Below, one piece after another: positions 16,393 to 23,814 of a stretch of 60,224 bases of DNA. Numbering within the stretch: position 1 is the first letter of the stretch; each line of letters starts with the position of its first letter. Source of the stretch: Brevibacterium mcbrellneri ATCC 49030 (GTDB lineage Bacteria; Actinomycetota; Actinomycetes; Actinomycetales; Brevibacteriaceae); NCBI RefSeq assembly GCF_000178455.1, contig NZ_ADNU01000074.1, forward strand, positions 1 to 60,224, given 5' to 3'. The notes beneath the pieces are model-generated. The model was not told the origin of the DNA. It was given only the letters and a program-made list of their open reading frames with translations, and did not search any database. The position numbers and the translations under genes were made by a program.

Positions 16393-16454
16393 TTCCGGGA
16401 CGGTGCACCCGTTCCGGGACGGTGGCCTAGAGGTGACCGCCCAATCCGGGACGG
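16393..16454. repeat. Three copies of an 11-12 bp unit (TCCGGGACGG)
   Basis: TTCCGGGACGGT occurs at 16393-16404 and 16412-16423, and ATCCGGGACGG at 16444-16454. The last copy lies inside the 3' end of the universal stress gene, the others in the gap after it. Confidence 0.7.
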
Positions 16455-17047
16455 CCGGCGGTGCCGGTGCCTCGCGCAATCGCCCGACCCATCGAGTCAA
16501 ACGCCCGCAACCAACGACTTGGGCGGTCCCCAGAAATGGTGGGTGGCATCATCACCACTGGGCAGTCCACGTTGTACACCACCCGCGGTGCCAACAGTGG
16601 TTGGGTTACGGGGTTGCGGGGAGCGTCGAGTACCAACAAGCTGGCGTTCTTACTCACGTTGCGCAGCACCCTTGAGGTTTCGCCACGGAAAACGTGCACG
16701 TCAACCACGGACTCGGGGCCTTCTACGGCTTCTGCGCCAAGAACGGAAATCACATCGGCTTTCAGTTTCGCCACTTCTGGCTCCAAGGGCCTGCGACCGG
16801 TGGTGGGCGGTGAGGCGTACGCATTGAACCCGCCACCAGCGGTAGATGCGCGAACAGCGATCAGGCGGCCACCTCGGGCGCGGACCATATCCATTGCCCA
16901 CGCCAGCGCTTTGGGCGAATTGGACGTGTCTGAAACCCCCACAACCACCACGTATTCGCGGGATTCGTCAGGGACTCCCGTGGCAGGTGGTTCCGAGGTG
17001 TCCTCTACTTCAGGTTGAACGTCATGTGAGCGAGGGTCCGTTGTCAT
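16427..17047 (-). CDS. Universal stress protein (UspA) family
   Basis: This 206-residue protein is a single Usp domain. It has YVVVVGVSDTSNSPKALAWAM at the N-terminal strand/helix and a C-terminal half with SKNASLLVLDAP and VYNVDCPVVMM. The usual ATP-binding G-2x-G-9x-G pattern is not obvious, so it may not bind ATP. An acidic tail-like segment covers the first 30 residues and a Gly/Arg-rich tail ends it. It follows the MFS porter gene by 20 bp on the same strand and is probably co-transcribed, which suggests a regulatory or stress role linked to that transporter. Confidence 0.8.
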   Translation of the reverse strand: MTTDPRSHDVQPEVEDTSEPPATGVPDESREYVVVVGVSDTSNSPKALAWAMDMVRARGGRLIAVRASTAGGGFNAYASPPTTGRRPLEPEVAKLKADVISVLGAEAVEGPESVVDVHVFRGETSRVLRNVSKNASLLVLDAPRNPVTQPLLAPRVVYNVDCPVVMMPPTISGDRPSRWLRAFDSMGRAIARGTGTAGRPGLGGHL

Positions 17048-17067
17048 TGTTTTCCCTTTCGTGAAAC

Positions 17068-18540
17068 TTATTTGGGCAGGTGTGAGATCTCGTTACCATC
17101 TTCGTCGAATTCGATCAGTGGTGGTGCGATTTCTTCAAGCGACTTGCCTTCAGCGTCGACACCCCACACGGCAGCGACTGCCGCACCTATAAGCATGATT
17201 CCGGTGGCTAAGAGGTAGCCCCACATCATGGGTTCGCGTGAGGTTCCTTCACCAATGAGGACACCAAACAAGACGGGACCTAGCGAACCTGCGATTTGGG
17301 CAATCGAGAAGAAGTATGAAATTGCTTGTCCGCGTACTTCCTGGGGGAAGATTTCAGACACTGTCAGGTATCCCGCGGAGGCTCCTGCGGATGCGAAGAA
17401 GAACGATACGCACCAGAACAGTGTATGGGTGAGCGGGTTGAGCATGTCGTTGACGAACATGAGTGACGAGACCGCCAACACCACACCGGAGATGCTGTAG
17501 CACCCGGCGATCATCTTCCTGCGCCCAACTGTGTCAAAGAGGGGGCCAAGCAGAATGGGGCCTAACAGGTTTCCTAGTGCGAACGGGAAGAAGTACAGCG
17601 CGGCTTCGGAGGCTTTTAAGTCATAGAAGTTTTGCAGGACCAACGAGTACGTGAAGAAGATGGCGTTGTAGAGGAAGCTTTGCGTGATCATCAGGGTCGC
17701 GCCCAACACTGTGCGCGTGGGGTAGAGCTTGAAGAATACCCAGATGAGTTGTTTGAAGTTCAGGCCTTCAGTGCGGCGCAGCCAAATGTAGTCGTCCTTG
17801 GTGCGCTTTGGGAGTTCACGTCCTGATTCCTTGACCTCCTGCTCAATGGCTTGCACAATCTTTTCGCCTTCTTCTTCGCGGCCGTGCTTTGCCAACCAGC
17901 GGGGGCTTTCCGGAATGTGACGGCGCAGGTAGATGATTCCCAGCCCCAGGATTGGGCCCACCAGGAACGCGAGGCGCCACCCGATGTTTTGGTCGAAGTA
18001 CCCTTCGTTGAGGAACACGCTGCTCACGGCGGCACCGATACCGGCACCTAGCCAGTAGGTTCCGTTAATGGCCAGGTCTACGCGCCCGCGGTGTTTTCCG
18101 GGGATGAGTTCGTCGATTGCCGAGTTGACGGCGGAGTACTCACCGCCGATTCCCATGCCGGCAAGAAACCGGAAAATGTAGAAGAACCAGGGGGCTGGGG
18201 ATGCCGCACAGATCAGTGACGCCCCAAGGTAGAGGAAAAGCGTGAGCACAAACATCTTCTTGCGCCCCACCGTGTCTGTGAGCCGCCCAAATAAGAGCGC
18301 TCCCGTGACTTGGCCAAGCAAATAGATGGTCGCAGCAAACGTGACCTGCAGGGTGGTCATGTTCAGTGAGGATTCGAAACCTCCAGCTGCGACGATCTGG
18401 ACTTCAACACCGTCGAGAATCCATGCGGTGCCTAGACCAACAATGACCATCCAGTGGAATCGTGACCACGGCATGTCGTGCATGCGGATGGGAATGCTGG
18501 TCTTGATTGGTTTTTCGGTTGCTGACTGCGCTGTCGACAT
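17068..18540 (-). CDS. MFS transporter, metabolite/sugar:H+ symporter type
   Basis: This 490-residue importer has 12 predicted helices. The sugar-porter-like motif GRLTDTVGRKKMF lies after helix 2, and RFLAGMGIGGEYSAVNSAIDELIPGKHRGR spans helices 4-5. The second half repeats GPLFDTVGRRKMIA. A hydrophilic central loop of about 60 residues includes RWLAKHGREEEGEKI. This arrangement is that of aromatic-acid and organic-acid symporters rather than drug pumps. ATG 18540 begins the conserved N-terminus. It is first in a two-gene unit with the Usp gene. The substrate is unassigned. Confidence 0.88.
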   Translation of the reverse strand: MSTAQSATEKPIKTSIPIRMHDMPWSRFHWMVIVGLGTAWILDGVEVQIVAAGGFESSLNMTTLQVTFAATIYLLGQVTGALLFGRLTDTVGRKKMFVLTLFLYLGASLICAASPAPWFFYIFRFLAGMGIGGEYSAVNSAIDELIPGKHRGRVDLAINGTYWLGAGIGAAVSSVFLNEGYFDQNIGWRLAFLVGPILGLGIIYLRRHIPESPRWLAKHGREEEGEKIVQAIEQEVKESGRELPKRTKDDYIWLRRTEGLNFKQLIWVFFKLYPTRTVLGATLMITQSFLYNAIFFTYSLVLQNFYDLKASEAALYFFPFALGNLLGPILLGPLFDTVGRRKMIAGCYSISGVVLAVSSLMFVNDMLNPLTHTLFWCVSFFFASAGASAGYLTVSEIFPQEVRGQAISYFFSIAQIAGSLGPVLFGVLIGEGTSREPMMWGYLLATGIMLIGAAVAAVWGVDAEGKSLEEIAPPLIEFDEDGNEISHLPK

Positions 18541-18765
18541 GCGATCACCTTCTGCTAACTGCGGGGATGGGGGAGTGTTCGGTTATCTTCGTCGCGTCAT
18601 CAGTCTGAGGCCTCGGGCGCGCCGAGCATTTTCCAGATATAGCACGTATCTTTCTCAATGACGTGATGAGAGACACATTCAGATTCTTCTCTATGCTCTT
18701 TCGCTTTGGCCTGAGGGTCGTTAGAATAAATAGTACAACTTTCAACTACTTAGGGGGATGTACAC

Positions 18766-19314
18766 ATGACTTCGCTACCTCAAGGACTCTCTGCAGGCAC
18801 GTGGAACATTGATGGCGCTCACTCGACAATCGGATTCACTGTTCGCCACGGTGGGGTTTCCAAGACTCGCGGAAAGTTCGACGTCATCGCTGGGTCCGCG
18901 ACCCTGGGCGACACGTTCGAGTCCCTGTCCGTTACCGCAACTGCAGACCCAAAAAGCATTAACACCGGAAACGAGACACGCGACGAGCACCTGAAGTCCG
19001 GTGACTTCTTCCAGACCGAAGAGCACCCAGAAATCGTGTTCAAATCCACCTCCGTGGAAGACTTCGACGGCTCAGAGTTCACGCTCAAGGGCGAGCTCAC
19101 CTTGCTTGGTGTGACAAAAGAAGTCGTCTTCGACGCCGAATTCCTGGGTGCAAACGAAGACCCTAACGGCAACCAGATCACCGGTGTATCAGCAACCGCG
19201 AAGATCAACCGCAAGGACTTTGGCATGAGCTTCAGCGCCACCATGCCAGGCGGCGACCTGCTGGTCGCAGACAAGGTCAACCTGGAAATCGACGTAGAGC
19301 TTGTCAAGGCCTAA
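18766..19314 (+). CDS. YceI-family lipid-binding-like protein
   Basis: This 182-residue protein matches the YceI family, an elongated lipocalin-like beta barrel that binds polyisoprenoid-type lipids in known members. Hallmarks are GTWNIDGAHSTIGFTVRH, GKFDVIAGSATLGD, NTGNETRDEHLKSGDFF and KINRKDFGMSF. It has no signal peptide, as in many actinobacterial members, so it is probably cytoplasmic. AGGGGGA precedes ATG 18766. The segment TAGTACAACTTTCAACTA at 18731-18748 has TAGT/ACTA ends and could be a MarR-type operator. A strong terminator follows the gene. Confidence 0.92.
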   Translation: MTSLPQGLSAGTWNIDGAHSTIGFTVRHGGVSKTRGKFDVIAGSATLGDTFESLSVTATADPKSINTGNETRDEHLKSGDFFQTEEHPEIVFKSTSVEDFDGSEFTLKGELTLLGVTKEVVFDAEFLGANEDPNGNQITGVSATAKINRKDFGMSFSATMPGGDLLVADKVNLEIDVELVKA

Positions 19315-19362
19315 GCCAACAACGGCGTAGTTCAGCCAAGGCACACAGGTAGTGCCATACAG

Positions 19363-19414
19363 GTGGGTTGTAGCGACCGGTCACTCGCAGTGACGCCGCT
19401 ACAACCCACTTTTT
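19363..19414 (+). terminator. Rho-independent terminator after yceI
   Basis: GTGGGTTGTAGCG (19363-19375) pairs perfectly with CGCTACAACCCAC (19397-19409), followed by TTTTT (19410-19414). The loop itself contains GTCACT/AGTGAC. It also faces the end of the convergent gene at 19419. Confidence 0.9.
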
Positions 19415-19418
19415 GTGG

Positions 19419-19832
19419 CTAATACGTTTCGATGGGGAACGTGTACAGCGACTCAAACGCTGGTGCGCTCCCGTTGGTGGTCACATAGTGGGACATGATT
19501 TGGTAGCACGTGGCCATGGAAACAACTAGACATTCAGGGCTGTCTCCAAAGCCGGTGAGCTGGTGGGGCATGGCCGCTTCAGCCATAAATCCGCTGTCCT
19601 GACGCTTGCATTGAGTGAAGTGCGATGGGTCTTGGACGTTCTCCACGGTCAGGAATTCGTCGTGCCGCAGACCCTGAATCAAATCCATGATCTGTGACGC
19701 GCTTTTGAGCTGGTAGAAGTTTCGTGTGTCAAACGTGTAGACCCACTTGTTCTCAAGCGGTTGCTCTTCCCAAGATTCGAAGCTGTGAAACATGGGCGTG
19801 GACTGGTGAATTGGCTGATTCTGTGCTGACAT
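19419..19832 (-). CDS. Conserved-looking small protein of unknown function
   Basis: This 137-residue soluble protein has no signal peptide or membrane segment. It is rich in aromatic residues (WEEQPLENKWVYTF, FYQLKSASQIMDL) with three Cys, including SPECLVVSMATCYQ. I do not recognise the family. It starts seven bases after the threonine aldolase stop, on the same strand, so it is probably the second gene of that operon. A function linked to amino-acid metabolism is possible only by position. Confidence 0.65.
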   Translation of the reverse strand: MSAQNQPIHQSTPMFHSFESWEEQPLENKWVYTFDTRNFYQLKSASQIMDLIQGLRHDEFLTVENVQDPSHFTQCKRQDSGFMAEAAMPHQLTGFGDSPECLVVSMATCYQIMSHYVTTNGSAPAFESLYTFPIETY

Positions 19833-19839
19833 GATGTCC

Positions 19840-20880
19840 TTACCCCCGGGCAGCTACAAAAGTGCTGATCAGCTCGTCAATTGCAGAGTCTGGAGTGTCC
19901 CACGCGGTCATGAGGCGAATCCCGTTTTCCACAAACGGCCACGCATAAAAAATCACGCCCTGCGCCAGCACGCGCTCTACCACTACAGGCTCAACGCTGG
20001 CAATCACCGCGTTCGCTTGCGTCTTCACCGGCACGTCAAAACCAGCATCCATGAGGCCCTTCGCCAACTTCGCGGCCTGTGCGTTCGCGTGCTCGGCGTT
20101 GCGCAACCACAGGTCCCCATCGAACAGGGCCAGCAACTGTGCTGAAATGAAGCGCGCCTTCGACGGTAACTGCAACAACGACTTATTCAAATACTGAATC
20201 CCGGAAACCGCCTCGGGATTGCGCACCACAACCGCTTCTGCACCCAAGGCGCCATTCTTCGTCGCGCCCAGCGAGATCACGTCCGCGCCGCGAGTCAGCT
20301 CCTCCAGCCCGGCCCCCGTGGCGGCCGCCGCGCACGCAAGCCGTGCGCCGTCAAGGTGGACAGACAGGCCCGAGGTGTGGGCCACCTCGGCGATGGCCCG
20401 GAACTCCTCCACCTGGTAGACGGTGCCCAACTCAGTGGAGTTGGACACGCTGACCGAGGTCGTTTGGGCCTCGTGAATGAAATCCCGGCTGGACAGGGTG
20501 CTGGTGACGGCCTCGGGGGTGAGCTTGCCGTCAACGGCGGGTGCAGGCTTAACCTTGAGGCCGGCAGAAGACTCAGGGGCCGCGGTTTCATCGGTGTTGA
20601 TGTGTGCCGACGGTGCCGCGATTACATGCCCCCACCTGGGGTTGAGAGCGGCAAGCGACACGACGTTGGCGCCCGTGCCGTTGAACACTGGGAAGATGAG
20701 GGCATTAGGCCCGAAGGTTTCGCGTGCCCACTCACGCAACCGCTGGGTGTACGGGTCCTCACCGTACCCAGGCACGTGCCCGCCCGAGGCGACACGTAGA
20801 GCCTCGAGCACCTCGGGGTGGGCTCCCGCGTAGTTATCCGACCCAAAATGAACGAGTTCGCTGTTGTGCAGTTGTTTCAC
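19840..20880 (-). CDS. ltaE: Low-specificity threonine aldolase (beta-eliminating lyase family)
   Basis: This 346-residue PLP enzyme is expected to split L-threonine or allo-threonine to glycine and acetaldehyde. The start HFGSDNYAGAHPEVLEAL, the central LSVHLDGARLACAA (the Asp that contacts the PLP nitrogen) and SLGATKNGALGAEAV (Lys for the Schiff base) are diagnostic. Its length is normal for the family. The GTG start is supported by AGGAGG six bases upstream. A small unknown gene follows at a seven-base gap. Related tryptophanase-like lyases share the fold, so substrate preference is not certain. Confidence 0.9.
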   Translation of the reverse strand: MKQLHNSELVHFGSDNYAGAHPEVLEALRVASGGHVPGYGEDPYTQRLREWARETFGPNALIFPVFNGTGANVVSLAALNPRWGHVIAAPSAHINTDETAAPESSAGLKVKPAPAVDGKLTPEAVTSTLSSRDFIHEAQTTSVSVSNSTELGTVYQVEEFRAIAEVAHTSGLSVHLDGARLACAAAATGAGLEELTRGADVISLGATKNGALGAEAVVVRNPEAVSGIQYLNKSLLQLPSKARFISAQLLALFDGDLWLRNAEHANAQAAKLAKGLMDAGFDVPVKTQANAVIASVEPVVVERVLAQGVIFYAWPFVENGIRLMTAWDTPDSAIDELISTFVAARG

Positions 20881-20947
20881 GGTTTCCTCCTGGGTTGGGT
20901 CAGTGTGGGCGGGTTAGCGCGGGTTGGTGAGTACGGGCGCGACGTTA

Positions 20948-22312
20948 CTAGTGCAGGCCCAAATTTACAGTAGCGATCGTGAAGTAAATGATGAGGCCCG
21001 TTGCGTCACAAAATGTCGAAATGAACGGGTTGGAAAAAACGGCCGGGTCGGCGCCAACTTTCTTCGCCAGGATGGGCATGAGCCCGCCCACGGACGCGGC
21101 CATCGTGCAGATACACAGCAGGGTGAGCCCAATGACGGAACCCAGCTGGAACCCGTAAATGGCGCCAGAAATCAGGAACCCCAGACTTCCCAGCACCAGT
21201 CCCAGGGAAGCGCCCACGCGGACCTCGCGCCACATCACCATCATCAGGTCACGTACACGCACCTCGCCAACGGCCAACGCGCGCGTCACCGTGGTCGCTG
21301 CCTGGTTACCAGCGTTCCCACCAGTACCCGTGAGCAGCGGGATGAACAGAGCCAGGGCAACCACCTGAGACAGGCGGTCCTCATACAGGTCAAGGACCTG
21401 CACAGTCAGGACGGCTGAAACAGCTAGCACCAACAGCCACACAATACGGCTCTTAACGATCTGCATAATGGTCGAGGACATGTAGGACCGGTCCAAAGGT
21501 TCCGAACCAGATCCGCGGGCGGCGTCCTCGGCGTCTTCCTCGTCAATAATGTCAAGAACGTCATCCATGGTCAGGATGCCCAAAAGGCGGTTCTCAGCGT
21601 CAACCACAGGCATTGCAATAAGCCGCTGATCCAAGAAGCTACGCGCCGCATCTTCACGGTCAGTCATGGCCTCAACGGACGACGGTTCACGCATCAACTC
21701 AGTGACTGGTGTATCAGGTGAAGCCCCCACCAACGTACGCAAGGACACAACGCCAGCTAGGGTGCGACCTCGGGCGAGGACGGGCAGGAGGTACACAGTT
21801 TCTGGTTCGTGAATGCGTTCCCGCACAACCTCTAAGGCGCGGCGGGCGTCCCAGTCGTCGTGGAGCGACAGGACCTCAGGTGACATGTAACGGCCGATCG
21901 CCTCACGCGGGTAGCCCAACACAATCGAGGTCTTGGTGCGTTCGTCGTGTGACAGCCCCTTCATCATGGACTTCACGACGATTGCGGGGAGTTCGCCAAA
22001 GAGTTCGGCGCGGTCGTCAGGGTCCAGACCTTCGATGATTTCGGCGACATCGGGGCCGCGGAGCGCCTGGATTAAGTCAGCCTGGTAGCTGGGCGGGAGG
22101 TTTTCGAAGACGGCAAGGGCTTCATCTTTTTTAAGCACCCGGAACAGTACGGCCGACTGCACGATGGGTCGGTTGCTGACCAGGCGCGTCAGTTCGTGGG
22201 TGGGAATCTGTTTAGCAAGACTATTAATGACATCGAGGTGCGCTGAATCAAGATGCGAGCTCGCGAGCTCATCTTCGAGCTGTTCAATTGCAGTGTGGAC
22301 ATCAACCGTCAT
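20948..22312 (-). CDS. mgtE: Magnesium transporter MgtE
   Basis: This 454-residue Mg2+ channel/transporter has the standard layout. An N-terminal superhelical domain (about 5-130) contains DLIQALRGPDVAEIIEGLDPDDRAELF. Two CBS domains follow (about 135-255), with SLRTLVGASPDTPVTELM and RLLGILTMDDVLDIIDEEDAED, the acidic end that senses Mg2+. Five membrane helices lie at about 285-450, with PLLTGTGGNAGNQAATTVTRAL, the conserved pore segment. ATG 22312 follows GGAGGAGC directly; the GTG at 22327 would lie before that site. No riboswitch-sized leader is evident. The next gene on this strand is the unrelated aldolase. Confidence 0.95.
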   Translation of the reverse strand: MTVDVHTAIEQLEDELASSHLDSAHLDVINSLAKQIPTHELTRLVSNRPIVQSAVLFRVLKKDEALAVFENLPPSYQADLIQALRGPDVAEIIEGLDPDDRAELFGELPAIVVKSMMKGLSHDERTKTSIVLGYPREAIGRYMSPEVLSLHDDWDARRALEVVRERIHEPETVYLLPVLARGRTLAGVVSLRTLVGASPDTPVTELMREPSSVEAMTDREDAARSFLDQRLIAMPVVDAENRLLGILTMDDVLDIIDEEDAEDAARGSGSEPLDRSYMSSTIMQIVKSRIVWLLVLAVSAVLTVQVLDLYEDRLSQVVALALFIPLLTGTGGNAGNQAATTVTRALAVGEVRVRDLMMVMWREVRVGASLGLVLGSLGFLISGAIYGFQLGSVIGLTLLCICTMAASVGGLMPILAKKVGADPAVFSNPFISTFCDATGLIIYFTIATVNLGLH

Positions 22313-22487
22313 GCCTGCTCCTCCCACTGGACCACATTCATCTTAAGGGCCTGTTGAGTGGGTAGGAGTGGGGGTCTGCGACGTTTTTTCATAAACATAT
22401 TGCTATGCGCTTATAAGTGTGCAAGAATTGAGGCGTGAGAACAGCTCGTCCGAGCTGACATAGGTAACTGACCACATGGAGGCAGTC

Positions 22488-22649
22488 ATGACCGCTGGAA
22501 CCGAACACAAGCATGCAGAACACACCGTTGAAGACCACAAGCACGGTGAAAACTGTGGCCACGAAGCCGTTCAGCACGGTGACCACGTTGACTACGTTCA
22601 CGACGGACACCGCCACGCAGAACACGAAGGTCACTACGACGAGCACTGA
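22488..22649 (+). CDS. His-rich miniprotein, putative metal-binding
   Basis: This 53-residue protein has 14 His plus one Cys (Cys23). Its C-terminal half reads HGDHVDYVHDGHRHAEHEG. The same signature recurs as a small conserved protein in many actinobacteria, often labelled zinc-transporter-like without proof. Metal storage or chaperoning is likely from composition. ATG 22488 is favoured because GGAGG (22478-22482) lies five bases upstream; ATG 22476 is in frame but lacks a site. CTTATAAG lies about 75 bp upstream in an AT-rich stretch that may be a promoter or metal-regulator site. A strong terminator follows, so it is a one-gene unit. Confidence 0.8.
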   Translation: MTAGTEHKHAEHTVEDHKHGENCGHEAVQHGDHVDYVHDGHRHAEHEGHYDEH

Positions 22650-22673
22650 TCTGCACTGATCTTTAGATAAAAG

Positions 22674-22711
22674 CTCAAGCCCGGCACGTGATGTGCCGGG
22701 CTTGAGTTTTT
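22674..22711 (+). terminator. Rho-independent terminator of the His-rich gene
   Basis: CTCAAGCCCGGCAC (22674-22687) pairs perfectly with GTGCCGGGCTTGAG (22693-22706), followed by TTTTT. Confidence 0.92.
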
Positions 22712-22738
22712 CGTTGGGCGTTTGCGCCGTCTGAGGCT

Positions 22739-23500
22739 TTACCCCGCGGACCAGCCTGCGTCACATGGAATGATTGCGCCGCTGACGTTCGAGGCCGCAT
22801 CTGACAAGAGGAACACTGCCAGAGCCGAAATTTCGCTAGGCTGCGCCATGCGGGTTGCTGTCTGGTGCAGTGGCCCCATGACGGCGAGACCCGCCTGGTT
22901 GAGCTTGGAATAGTCCGTTTCGATGATGTTGGTTTCCACGCCGCCGGGCATGATCGCGTTGACGCGCACATTTTGGCGCGCGTACTGGAACGCCGTGGAC
23001 TTGGTAAGTCCCACGAGCGCGTGCTTCGACGACGTGTACGCAGCTCCGGCGGCACCTCCGCGCAGGCCGGCCTCGGAGCCCATGTTCACGATCGAACCCT
23101 TACCGGCCTCCAGCAGGTGCGGAAGAACCGCGCGGGTCAACATGAACGGTGCAGTCACGTTGACGCGCATGCACAGTTCCCACGTGGCGTCGGTGGTTTC
23201 CGCGGCACCTGCGAAGTCGTCCATGACTCCGGCGTTGTTGACCAGCCCTAAAAGGGGGCCCGCCGAGGTGGCAGCAGCTACCAGCTGGTCGACGACCTCG
23301 GGCGAGGAGACGTCACCAGCGACGGCGGTTGCGTGCCCGGAGGCTCGCTGAATGAGTTCGACAGTTTCGTTAGCGGTGTCTTGGTTGAGGTCTGAAACGA
23401 TGATGTGGGCGCCCGCTGCGGCGGCTTCTTGGGCGATTGCTCGCCCGATTCCGGAACCAGCGCCAGTGATGATGATTGAACGGTCGGACAGGGTTGTCAT
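22739..23500 (-). CDS. Short-chain dehydrogenase/reductase
   Basis: This 253-residue NAD(P)-dependent oxidoreductase carries the classical SDR elements. They are TGAGSGIG for the cofactor (residues about 12-19), NNAG, a catalytic Ser in IVNMGSEAG, and YTSSK with Tyr and Lys. It resembles FabG-like ketoacyl or sugar/steroid dehydrogenases; the substrate is not readable. ATG 23500 is chosen because AGGAG lies six bases before it. The frame stays open upstream into a dispersed palindrome that is not coding. TACAGTCCA at 23514-23522 in its leader matches the core of the paired palindromes at 37.1 and 43.8 kb. Confidence 0.9.
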   Translation of the reverse strand: MTTLSDRSIIITGAGSGIGRAIAQEAAAAGAHIIVSDLNQDTANETVELIQRASGHATAVAGDVSSPEVVDQLVAAATSAGPLLGLVNNAGVMDDFAGAAETTDATWELCMRVNVTAPFMLTRAVLPHLLEAGKGSIVNMGSEAGLRGGAAGAAYTSSKHALVGLTKSTAFQYARQNVRVNAIMPGGVETNIIETDYSKLNQAGLAVMGPLHQTATRMAQPSEISALAVFLLSDAASNVSGAIIPCDAGWSAG

Positions 23501-23576
23501 GGCTACTCCTATATACAGTCCAATGCCAGTTCTGACGCTACCAGCGCGGCTAGGTTTTTGGTGGTGGAGTGTGGGT

Positions 23577-23643
23577 GAAACCGCGCAAAACGAGCGAAAC
23601 TGCGCAATACAATGCGTAGTTTCGCTCGCTTTGCGCCGTTTGA
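23577..23643. repeat. Dispersed 65-bp palindrome, copy A
   Basis: GCGCAAAACGAGCGAAACTG is mirrored by GTAGTTTCGCTCGCTTTGCG around a short AT-containing centre. Three close relatives lie at 37006, 43647 and 46403. This copy is in the gap between the divergent SDR and putA genes, so it cannot be a simple terminator. Confidence 0.9.
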
Positions 23644-23814
23644 GGGGTAGCCTGGGAGAACCGAACGATAACCGAACGTTCGGGCACACGATTTAATGGC
23701 GAATCAACGACATACGGGAGGCTTACCTCGCAGGTAGGACTGCTGGCCAAACAGCTGGTAGGACCTACCCATGAGCGGTGCTCAACGGGGTGAGTGACCC
23801 AGTTAGGATGCACT

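Noticed and set aside
16393..16454. CRISPR-like array
   Set aside because: Units are only 11-12 bp, spacing is irregular, and no cas genes are nearby.
22313..22487. Mg-sensing riboswitch in front of mgtE
   Set aside because: The gap is short, shared with a divergent gene, and no conserved M-box-like helices are visible.
22389..22646. 85-codon minus-strand frame rich in Val/Phe
   Set aside because: It is antisense to the His-rich miniprotein, which has a good ribosome-binding site, a family signature and a terminator.
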